Source: Eretmocerus hayati
Taxonomy: Eukaryota > Arthropoda > Insecta > Hymenoptera > Aphelinidae
Length of the DNA: 64,000 nucleotides
Reading direction: 5' to 3'
Assembly: GCA_029851415.1 (NCBI GenBank)
Contig: CM056743.1
Coordinates: 79,068,186 to 79,132,185, forward strand
Shown: positions 13,601 to 24,545 of the stretch, in pieces
Numbering within the stretch: the first letter of the stretch is position 1
Layout: each line of letters opens with the position of its first letter
Notes under the pieces: model-generated
The model's input: the letters and a program-made list of their open reading frames with translations, nothing else
Databases searched by the model: none
What the model was told of the DNA's origin: nothing
Program-made: the position numbers and the translations under genes

Positions 13601-13735
13601 GTAAATATATATATACCTATATATACTCGTCACGGCAACGCTATACCTATATATGTATTCATCGCGGCAACGCTATACCTATATACACTCGTCACGGCGA
13701 TGCTATACCTATATGGACAGTCATCACGGGAATAA
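13601..13735. repeat. minisatellite in the LTR, ~35-38-bp unit
   Basis: About four units of cgtcacggcaacgctatacc followed by tatata and a variable spacer. The second LTR retains only the last part because foldback F lies at this point. Confidence 0.85.
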
Positions 13736-14107
13736 TATTCACTCGCAGTCTGCCTAGGCAATCTCCTACATGTCCACACCCATACATAATGGCCTGTGTG
13801 TGTCGTCTGCATACCATCTTCCACCCAGCGGTGGATGTCCGGGTATCATCAGGGCCCCGGGATGGCAAAATGCGGTATAACCTACCCTGAGGTAGGTATA
13901 CCCGTTGGCAGCGCCCTCGCGCCGGCAGCAGCAGCACGGCAGTGTGTCGTCTGCGCGAGCCCGCGTGCACGTCGTCATCATCGTCGTCGTTGTTCTCGGG
14001 GTCACCCGGGTGTCTCGGTGTCGTCGTGCGTGCTTGTCCGGGTGTGTGTAACACCCCTAGGTGTGTGCGCGATCGTGCGGGTGTCGGCAGTAAGCTGGTG
14101 CATTTCG

Positions 14108-14135
14108 GGTGCATGCAACAAATGTTGCATGCACC
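14108..14135. repeat. 13-bp perfect inverted repeat in the LTR
   Basis: GGTGCATGCAACA and TGTTGCATGCACC are separated by AA. It is identical in the other LTR near 40079-40106. Confidence 0.8.
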
Positions 14136-14646
14136 AATAACCTCGCATCAGCTGTGCCACGCAGCATAAGGGGCTATTTGCACGGCATCGTTGGCAGGGC
14201 TCCTGCATCATCTCGTCGTCATCGTCTCCGCGGCATCATCCTGGCACACCTGGGTCGGCTACTGTGTTGTGGCTTTGCGGGGCATGCGGGTGTAAAGGGT
14301 ACCTCGGGATGGGGTACTTGGGATCGCGTGCAGAGCTCTTGGGGGTGGGCTCTGGGTGCAGCACGGGGTCGCGGGCACCGGCTGTTGCCATTTCCCACCC
14401 CAAACACCGCGTTTCAGTGCTAAAGTGCAGAATTCCGCGTGTTAATTCCGTCTGCCCTCGCTCACCCGGGGGCGAGGGCCTCGGCAAGTTTTCCGCATCC
14501 GTCGTGAGTGTAACACGGGCCCCGGGCCCCTCCTGTGGTGCCGCGGGGTATGTGTGTGACGTGGTGGGTCCGACAAGGGCAAAACAGCATTATTTTGTCC
14601 AGTTAGCCCGCCCTGAGCTCCATCAGCTGGTATTGTTGTGAAGATG

Positions 14647-14673
14647 ACCACCAGCCTCCTATAGGCTGGTGGT
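14647..14673. repeat. 11-bp LTR hairpin
   Basis: ACCACCAGCCT, loop CCTAT, AGGCTGGTGGT. It is identical in the other LTR at 40673-40699. On the coding strand it lies about 200 bases inside the start of the LTR, so it could fold in a transcript of that region. Confidence 0.75.
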
Positions 14674-14873
14674 TGCGGCCAACGTAGGTGTAGGCCTGGT
14701 TGCCTGCCCCCAGGCATACCCGCATCAACTCTGGTACGCGGCATCGTCGTCGCCTCGAGCAGCAGCACCTCGAAAAAAAGACGTATTTTGCGTATAAATA
14801 CGGGTTTTCAGAGGCTGCTGGCTAGATTTGCTCATTTTTACTAAACGGCTGTGACGGTTCTACCGTCACATTA

Positions 14874-15025
14874 CCCCCGGTTTAGGGGGGGGGGGGTGGT
14901 CCTCCGGAAGGGAGTGGCCTTGATCCAAACTTAGGTGGCGCATTCTCGCCTAGGAGTGAGCTCTCTCGCCGTAGCCTCGACCCGGCAGTTCGTAAATCAA
15001 ATATCATCAATATTCATATATTTAG
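14874..15025 (-). other. retroelement sequence next to the 3' LTR
   Basis: Non-coding sequence between the LTR end and foldback A1, with a run of 13-14 G at about 14885. A typical purine-rich primer tract just before the LTR start is not obvious; the coding-strand sequence there is accgggggtaa. Confidence 0.5.
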
Positions 15026-15227
15026 GAGTGATTCTGGAGCAAGCTGGACAAAACCGTCACCAGGGGGGTCTGGGAAAAATCCGCAAAAATTTTTTTCCAT
15101 TAGTACTATGTTGAAATAATACGAAAAAAATTTTTTCAGATTTTTTCGGCCCCCCGTGTGGGCCCCAGGGCCCATGAAAGGGCCATTTTAGGCCCTTTTT
15201 TAGCCTATTCTAGGAAAATCATAGCTC

Positions 15228-15232
15228 CGACG
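15228..15232. repeat. target-site duplication CGACG (left) of element B
   Basis: CGACG here and at 24860-24864. The empty site is visible in A2 near 56083 (ctccgacgcaattc), confirming a 5-bp duplication. Confidence 0.9.
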
Positions 15233-15540
15233 CACTATAGTTGTGGGGACTCAAGAGTGCCGGTAAATCCGCTTCACTCGAATTCTTGAGCTATCGAGAT
15301 GAAACAAAATGGATTTTCTTCGTAATTTCCTAAGCTACAAGATGTGCCTACCTGTTTTTTACTTAAATGCGAAAGGGTGGAGGGGGGAGGAGTTGAATGG
15401 AAAAAAATATATTAACACGGATTCTACCGAAAAATGAACTTGGGGTGTCCGGGGCATGAGTCCTACTGCCACCTGGGAAACACTTGATAGACATTCTTTG
15501 CGCGCATACCTAGAGTTTCAGCCCAACCCCGGGTCCGGGA

Positions 15541-18500
15541 ACAAGTGCTGGGATCTCTGAGGATGAATTTTCGTCATAATGGAGTGCCAAAATGTAGGCA
15601 TTTCACCAAAATCACGGTTTTGAGGTAGTTTGCGGTTCTGCTGCCATGTTGAGAATACTTGTGGTGTATTACGTCATTGACTAACAAGATTTTAAGCTCA
15701 ATCCCACATCTAGGAATTGGTGCTGACAGCTTTGAGATCTATTATTAGCTCGAACTGTCCCTTGGGCACTGCCAACATCGCTATATGACAGTTTCTAGGT
15801 AGGATTTTGATATGCTGCCAAGTCGGAAACGGTTTAGTCATATTCTGGATATGGTTAACAGAAGTTCAAGCCCAACCCCGATGCAAGGAATTGGTGCCAG
15901 AAATTTCTAGATCGATTTTATGAAAAAATTGACCCTATTTCGGTACGAATCTGATTGAAGATGATTCATTTTTGACGAGATTTTGACTTGCTGCCGAATT
16001 TGCGAACATTCTATCACATTCTGATTTGGATGAACGAATTTTCTAACTCAATCCCGAGTCTTGGAACAAGTGCTGGGATCTCTGAGGATGAATTTTCGTC
16101 ACAATGGAGTGCCAAAATGTAGGAATTTCACCAAAATCACGGTTTTGAGGTGGTTTGCGGTTCTGCTGCCATGTTGAGAATACTTGTGGTGTATTACGTC
16201 ATTGACTAACAAGATTTTAAGCTCAATCCCACGTCTAGGAATTGGTGCTGACAGCTTTGAGATCTATTATTAGCTCGAACTGTCCCTTGGGCACTGCCAA
16301 CATCGCTATATGACAGTTTCTAGGTAGGATTTTGATATGCTGCCAAGTCGGAAAAAGTTTCGTCATATTCTGGATATGGTTAACAGAAGTTCAAGCCCAA
16401 CCCCGATGCAAGGAATTGGTGCCAAAAATTTCTAGATCGATTTTATGAAAAAATTGACCCTATTTCGGTACAAATGTGATTGAAGATGATTCATTTTTGA
16501 CGAGATTTTGACTTGCTGCCGAATTTGCGAAGATTCTATCACATTTCGATTTGGATGGACGAATTTCCTAACTCAATCCCGAGTCTTGGAATACGTGCTG
16601 GGATACTGGACACCAACTTTTGTTCATAATCGAATGCCAAACTGTGAGAATTTCACCAAAATCACGGTTTTGAGGTAGTTTGCGGTTCTGCTGCCATGTT
16701 GGGAATACTTGTGGTGTATTACGTCATTGACTAACAAGATTTTGAGCTCAATCCCACGTCTAGGAATTGGTGCTGACAGCTTTGAGATCTATGATTAGCT
16801 CGAACTGTCCCTTGGGCACTGCCAACATCGCTAAATGACAGTTTCTAGGTAGGATTTTGATATGCTGCCAAGTCGGAAACGGTTTAGTCATATTCTGGAT
16901 ATGGTTAACAGAAGTTCAAGCCCAACCCCGATGCAAGGAATCGGTGCCAAAAATTTCTAGATCGATTTTATGAAAAGATTGACCCTATTTCGGTACAAAT
17001 CTGATTGAAGATGATTCATTTTTGACGAGATTTTGACTTGCTGCCGAATTTGCGAAGATTCTATCACATTTCGATTTGGATGAACGAATTTTCTAACTGA
17101 ATCCCGAGTCTTGGAATACGTGCTGGGATCCTGGACACCAACTTTTGTTCATAATCGAATGCCAAACCGTGAGAATTTCACCAAAATCACGGTTTTGAGG
17201 TAGTTTGCGGTTCTGCTGCCATGTTGAGAATACTTGTGGTGTATTACGTCATTGACTAACAAGATTTTAAGCTCAATCCCACGTCTAGGAATTGGTGCTG
17301 ACAGCTTTGAGATCTATGATTAGCTCGAACTGTCCCTTGGGCACTGCGAACATCGCTAAATGACAGTTTCTAGGTAGGATTTTGATATGCTGCCAAGTCG
17401 GAAAAAGTTTCGTCATATTCTGGAAATTGTTAGCAAAAGTTCGAGCCCAACCCCGATGCAAGGAATTGGTGCCAGGAATTTCTAGATCAAGTTTAGGCGA
17501 GAATCGACACGGGTTCGGTCGAAATTCGATTGAAAATGCCTGATTCTAGATAAGAGTTCCATATGCTGCCAACTTGCAAACTATTCTATGACCTTCTAGG
17601 ATGAGTGAGCTCCATTCTAACCTGAATCTCGATTCTGGGGATCGGTGCCAAGAAATCTAAGATTCATTCTAAGCGGAAATTTACACGAGTTCGGTTGAAA
17701 TTCTTTTGGAAATGCCCGATTCCAGATGAGAATTCGATATGCTGCCAACTTAAAAACTATTACATGACATCCTGGGATGAGTAAACTACATTTTGAGCTA
17801 AATTCCGATCCTGGATATCGTTGCCAGGGGATCGCGCATGCACCCCATGCAAAATTTGACGCGACTTCGATTTAAAAATTATTGGAGATGCTGGATTCTA
17901 AATGAGATTCCGATATGCTGCCAACTTAGGAACTATCTCATAACATTCTGAGATGAGTGAGCAACATTTTGAAGTGAATCCCGATTCCGGAATCGAGTGC
18001 CAAGAAATCTGAGACGCGATTCATGCAAAATTTGACGCGACTTCGATTAAAAAATTATTGGAAATGCTGGATTCTGGATGATATTCCGATATGGTGCCAA
18101 CTTAGTAACTACTTCATAACATTCTGGGATGAGTGAGCTATATTTTGAACTGTATCTCCATCCCGGAGTCTGGTGCCAAGAAATCTGAGACGCGATTCAT
18201 GCAAAATTTGACACGATTTCGATTCAAACATGATCAAGAATGGTGGATTCTAGATGAGATTCCGATATGCTGCCAACTGAAAAACTATCCCAGAACATTC
18301 TGGGATGAGTGAGCTACATTTTAAACTGAATCTCTATCACGGAATCTGGTGCCAAGGAATTTAAGACGCGATTCATGCCAAAATTTGACACGATTTCGAT
18401 TCAAATATGATTGAAAATTGTGGATTCTCGATGAGATTCCAATATGCTGCCAACTTAGGAACTATTTCATAACATTCTGGGATGAGTGAACAACATTTTG

Positions 18501-19560
18501 AAGTGAATCCCGATTCCGGAATCGGGTGCCAAGAAATCTGAGACGCGATTCGTGCAAAATTTGACACGATTTCGATTTAAATATGATTGTAAATGGTGGA
18601 TTCTAGATGAGATTTTGATTTGCTGCCAACTTAGAAACTATTCCATAACATTTTGAGATGAGTGAGGCTACATTTTGAACTGAATCTCGATTCCGGAATC
18701 GGGTGCCAAGAAATCTGAGCCACGATTGTTCCAAAGTTTGACGCGACTTAGATTAAAAAATTTTCGAAAATGCTGGATGCTAGACTAGTATCCGATATGC
18801 TGCCAAATTAGAAACTATTCCATAACATTCTTGGATGATCGAGCTACATTTTGAACTGAATCTCTATCACGGAATCTGGTGCCATGAAATTTGAGACGCG
18901 ATTTATGCCAAAATTTGACACGATTTCGATTTAAATATGATTGAAAATGGTGGATTCTAGATGAGATTTTGACATGCTGCGAACTTAGAAACTATTCCAT
19001 AACATTTTGGGATGAGTGAGCTACATTTTGAACTGAATCCCAATTCCGGAATCGGGTGCCAAGGAATCTGAGACGCAATTCATGCAAAATTTGACGCGAC
19101 TTCGATTAAAATTGATTGAAAATGCCGGATTCTAGATGAGATTCTGATATGCTGCCATCTTAGAAACTATTTCATTTCATGCTGTGATGAGTGAGCGATA
19201 TTTTGAACCGGGTCTCCATCCCGGAATCTGGTGCCAAGAAATTTAAGACGCGATTCATGAAAAATTTGACACGACTTCGATTAAAAAATTATTGAAAATG
19301 CTAGATTTTGGATGAAATTCCGATATACTGTCAACTTAGGAACTATTCCATTTCATATTGTTATGAGTGAGCAATATTTTGAACTGAATGTCGATGATGG
19401 GGATAGGGCTGAAAATTATCACATGTATATTATGAGAAAATTTAGATAAGCTCAGTCCAAATCCGGTTGGAAACGCTTGATCCAAGATCGATATGCTGCC
19501 CAAACTATCATATGACATTCTGTGTGGGGTGAGCTACATTTTTAGCTGAAATCCCATTCG
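15541..19560. repeat. ~175-bp satellite filling the left arm of B
   Basis: A core (atgctgccaa or a variant) recurs about every 175 bp, for example near 15640, 15814, 15990, 16164, 16340 and 16514. From 15541 to ~17520 the units form a ~525-bp three-monomer higher-order repeat present four times (gctgggatc/act near 15551, 16074, 16599 and 17123). From 17520 inward they are single ~176-bp units with gattccggaatcgggtgcc. Confidence 0.9.
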
Positions 19561-20539
19561 GAAATTGGTGCCAAATAATCCCGGATTCATCCTTCTTGAT
19601 GAATGACATGATATCAATTAAGACATGATCGAGATTGTTCCTCTCTGGATGGAAATCAGGTATGCGGACAACTTGGAAACCATCTCATGACAACCTGGGA
19701 CAAGTTAGCCCAATTCGGAGCCTAATCTTGATCCTCGGAATCCGTGCAAAAAAATTTAAAACCAATTTTCAGCGAAAAATCACATGAGATCTGTTCAAAT
19801 CTGATCGAAAATGTTACCGTTAGATTTGTGTTCTATTTGCTACAAACTAAAAAATAGTCCGTTCAGTCTCTCTGATGAATGAACAAGATCAGAATTATGA
19901 GGGAACATGCATATTTCACAACTCGGGTTCCTCCTTATTCCCAGTTTCACTTTAATAAATCCCAGTCCGTGAACAGTTATGTACGAAAGAGATGAGATGC
20001 GCCAAGAATGAAGTACAATTAGGAATCGAAGGATAGAAAATCGGACGATAGTCATCCATTTGTAACATAGTACTTTATTCTTGGCGCATCTCATCTCTTT
20101 CGTACATAACTGTTCACGGACTGGGATTTATTAAAGTGAAACTGGGAATAAGGAGGAACCCGAGTTGTGAAATATGCATGTTCCCTCATGATTCTGATCT
20201 TGTTCATTCATCAGAGAGACTGAACGGACTATTTTTCAGTTTGCAGCAAATAGAATACAAATCTAACGGTAACATTTTCGATCAGATTTCAACGGATCTC
20301 ATGTGATTTTTCGCTAAAAATTGGTTTTAAATTTTTTTGCACGGATTTCGAGGATCAAGATTAGGCTCCGAATTGGGCTAACTTGTCCCAGGTTGTCATG
20401 GGATGGTTTCCAAGTTGTCCGCATACCTGATTTCCATCCAGAGAGGAACAATCTCGATCATGTCTTAACTGATATCATGTCATTCATCAAGAAGGATGAA
20501 TCCGGGATTATTTGGCACCAATTTCCGAATGGGATTTCA

Positions 20540-23500
20540 GCTAAAAATGTAGCTCACCCCACACAGAATGTCATTTGATAGTTTGGGCAGCATATCGATC
20601 TTGGATCAAGCGTTCCCAACCGGATTTGGACTGAGCTTATCTAAATTTTCTCATAATATACATGTGATAATTTTCAGCCCTATCCCCATAATCGACATTA
20701 AGTTCAAAATATTGCTCACTCATAACAATATGAAATGGAATAGTTCCTAAGTTGACAGTATATCGGAATTTCATCCAAAATCTAGCATTTTCAATAATTT
20801 TTTAATCGAAGTCGTGTCAAATTTTGCATGAATCGCGTCCTGAATTTCTTGGCACCAGATTCCGGGATGGAGACCCGGTTCAAAATATCGCTCACTCATC
20901 ACAGCATGAAATGAAATAGTTTCTAAGATGGCAGCATATCAGAATCTCATCTAGAATCCACCATTTTCAATCATATTTAAATCGAAATCGTGTCAAATTT
21001 TGGCATAAATCGCGTCCCAAATTTCTTGGCACCAGATTCCGTGATAGAGATTCAGTTCAAAATGTTGCTCACTCATCCCAGAATGTTATGAAATAGTTCC
21101 TGGGTTGGCAGCATATCGAAATCTCATCTAGAACCCAACATTTCCAACAATTTCCTGATCGAAGTCGCGTCAAATTTTGCATGAATCGCGTCTCAGATTT
21201 CTTGGCACCCGATTCCGGAATTGGAATTCAGTTCCAAATGTAGCTCACTCATCCCAGAATGTTATGGAATAGTTTCTAAGTTCGCAGCATATCAAAATCT
21301 CATCTAGAATCCACCATTTTCAATCATATTTAAATCGAAATCGTGTCAAATTTTGGCATAAATCGCGTCTCTATCTTGGCACCAGATTCCGTGATGGAGA
21401 TTCAGTTCAAAATGTAGCTCACTCATCCAAGAATGTTATGGAATAGTTTCTAATTTGGCAGCATATCGGATACTCGTCTAGCATCCAGCATTTTCGAAAA
21501 TTTTTTAATCTAAGTCGCGTCAAACTTTGGAAGAATAGTGGCTCAGATTTCTTGGCACCCGATTCCGGAATCGAGATTCAGTTCAAAATGTAGCTCACTC
21601 ATCTCAGAATGTTATGGAATAGTTTCTAAGTTGGCAGCAAATCAAAATCTCATCTAGAATCCACCATTTACAATCATATTTAAATCGATATCGTGTCAAA
21701 TTTTGCACGAATCGCGTCTCAGATTTCTTGGCACCCGATTCCGGAATCGGGATTCACTTCAAAATGTTGCTCACTCATCCCAGAATGTTATGAAATAGTT
21801 CCTAAGTTGGCAGCATATTGGAATCTCATCGAGAATCCACAATTTTCAATCATATTTGAATCGAAATCGTGTCAAATTTTGGCATGAATCGCGTCTTAAA
21901 TTCCTTGGCACCAGATACCGTGATAGAGATTCAGTTTAAAATGTAGCTCACTCATCCCAGAAAGTTCTGGGATAGTTTTTCAGTTGGCAGCATATCGAAA
22001 TCTCATCTAGAATCCACGATTCTTGATCATGTTTGAATCGAAATCGTGTCAAATTTTGCATGAATCGCGTCTCAGATTCCTTGGCACCCGATTCCGGAAT
22101 CGGGATTCAGTTCAAAATGTAGCTCACTCATCCCAAAATGTTATGGAATAGTTTCTAAGTTCGCAGCATATCAAAATCTCATCTAGAATCCACCATTTTC
22201 AATCATATTTAAATCGAAATCGTGTCAAATTTTGGCATAAATCGCGTCTCAAATTTCTTGGCACCAGATTCCGTGATGGAGATTCAGTTCAAAATGTAGC
22301 TCACTCATCCAAGAATGTTATGGAATAGCTTCTAATTTGGCAGCATATCGGATACTCGTCTAGCATCCAGCATTTTCGAAAATTTTTTAATCTAAGTCGC
22401 GTCAAACTTTGGAAGAATCGTGGCTCAGATTTCTTGGCACCCGATTCCGGAATCGAGATTCAGTCTAAAATGTAGCTCACTCATCTCAAAATGTTATGGA
22501 ATAGTTTCTAAGTTGGCAGCAAATCAAAATCTCATCTAGAATCCACCATTTACAATCACATTTAAATCGAAATCGTGTCAAATTTTGCACGAATCGCGTC
22601 TCAGATTTCTTGGCACCCGATTCCGGAATCGGGATTCACTTCAAAATGTTGCTCACTCATCCCAGAATGTTATGAAATAGTTCCTAAGTTGGCAGCATAT
22701 TGGAATCTCATCGAGAATCCACAATTTTCAATCATATTTGAATCGAAATCGTGTCAAATTTTGGCATGAATCGCGTCTTAAATTCCTTGGCACCAGATTC
22801 CGTGATAGAGATTCAGTTTAAAATGTAGCTCACTCATCCCAGAATGTTCTGGGATAGTTTTTCAGTTGGCAGCATATCGGAATCTCATCTAGAATCCACC
22901 ATTCTTGATCATGTTTGAATCGAAATCGTGGCAAATTTTGCATGAATCGCGTCTCAGATTTCTTGGCACCAGACTCCGGGATGGAGATACAGTTCAAAAT
23001 ATAGCTCACTCATCCCAGAATGTTATGAAGTAGTTACTAAGTTGGCAGCATATCGGAATATCATCCAGAATCCAGCATTTCCAATAATTTTTTAATCGAA
23101 GTCGCGTCAAATTTTGCATGAATCGCGTCTCAGATTTCTTGGCACTCGATTCCGGAATCGGGATTCACTTCAAAATGTTGCTCACTCATCCCAGAATGTT
23201 ATGAGATAGTTCCTAAGTTGGCAGCATATCGGAATCTCATTTAGAATCCAGCATCTCCGATAATTTTTAAATCGAAGTCGCGTCAAATTTTGCATGGAGC
23301 GCATGCGCGATCCCCTGGCAACGATATCCAGGATCGGAATTTAGCTCAAAATGTAGTTTACTCATCCCAGGATGTCATGTAATAGTTTTTAAGTTGGCAG
23401 CATATCGAATTCTCATCTGGAATCGGGCATTTCCAAAAGAATTTCAACCGAACTCGTGTAAATTTCCGCTTAGAATGAATCTTAGATTTCTTGGCACCGA

Positions 23501-24545
23501 TTCCCAGAATCGAGATCCAGGTTAGAATGGAGCTCACTCATTCTAGAAGGTCATAGAATAGTTTGCAAGTTGGCAGCATATGGAATTCTCATCTAGAATC
23601 AGGCATTTTCAATGGAATTTCGACCGAACCCGTGTCAATTCTCGCCTTAACTTGATCTAGAAATTTCTGGCACCAATTCCTTGCATCGGGGTTGGGCTTG
23701 AACTTCTGTTAACCATATCCAGAATATGACGAAACTTTTTCCGACTTGGCAGCATATCAAAATCCTACCTAGAAACTGTCATATAGCGATGTTGGCAGTG
23801 CCCAAGGGACAGTTCGAGCTAATAATAGATCTCAAAGCTGTCAGCACCAATTCCTAGACGTGGGATTGAGCTTAAAATCTTGTTAGTCAATGACGTAATA
23901 CACCACAAGTATTCTCAACATGGCAGCAGAACCGCAAACCATCTCAAAACCGTGATTTTGGTGAAATTCCTACATTTTGGCACTCCATTATGACGAAAAT
24001 TCATCCTCAGAGATCCCAGCACTCGTTCCAAGACTCGGGATTGAGTTAGAAAATTCGTTCATCCAAATCAGAATGTGATAGAATGTTCGCAAATTCGGCA
24101 GCAAGTCAAAATCTCGTCAAAAATGAATCATCTTCAATCAGATTCGTACCGAAATAGGGTCAATTTTTTCATAAAATCGATCTAGAAATTTCTGGCACCA
24201 ATTCCTTGCATCGGGGTTGGGCTTGAACTTCTGTTAACCATATCCAGAATACGACTAAACCGTTTCCGACTTGGCAGCATATCAAAATCCTACCTAGAAA
24301 CTGTCATATAGCGATGTTGGCAGTGCCCAAGGGACAGTTCGAGCTAATAATAGATCTCAAAGCTGTCAGCACCAATTCCTAGACGTGGGATTGAGCTTAA
24401 AATCTTGTTAGTCAATGACGTAATACACCACAAGTATTCTCAACATGGCAGCAGAACCGCAAACTACCTCAAAACCGTGATTTTGGTGAAATTCCTACAT
24501 TTTGGCACTCCATTATGACGAAAATTCATCCTCAGAGATCCCAGC
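20540..24545. repeat. ~175-bp satellite filling the right arm of B
   Basis: Mirror image of the left-arm satellite, with a different copy number. The 525-bp trimer occurs about twice (23640-24545) instead of four times, and the inner ~176-bp units extend about 3.1 kb instead of 2.0 kb, including an 882-bp (five-monomer) tandem duplication. The two changes nearly cancel, leaving arms of almost equal length. Confidence 0.85.

Larger units (their letters stand above)
12255..14873 (-). repeat. 3' LTR (2.6 kb, complete)
   Basis: It begins TGTGACGTGGC and ends CCGTCACA on the plus strand. Its 13681-14873 part matches 39652-40913 closely over about 1.2 kb, with scattered substitutions and one ~55-bp length difference. 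Contents: poly-G runs, a 35-38-bp minisatellite (13601-13735), two strong hairpins and a TATAAATA sequence at 14793-14800. Plus-strand frames up to 198 codons here have no recognisable product and I treat them as chance. Confidence 0.8.

Noticed and set aside
13294..14768. Long frames on both strands of the LTR (up to 198 codons)
   Set aside because: They overlap each other in most phases in GC-rich sequence that is LTR by position; no recognisable protein.
14793..14800. TATAAATA as the LTR promoter
   Set aside because: The motif lies only ~75 bases inside the start of the LTR on the coding strand and is part of a local palindrome (cgtattt...aaatacg), so its role and direction cannot be assigned.
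18373..22769. Identical 64-residue translations at 18373-18567, 21693-21887 and 22575-22769
   Set aside because: They arise from the mirrored arms and an 882-bp tandem duplication in element B; composition is that of the satellite.
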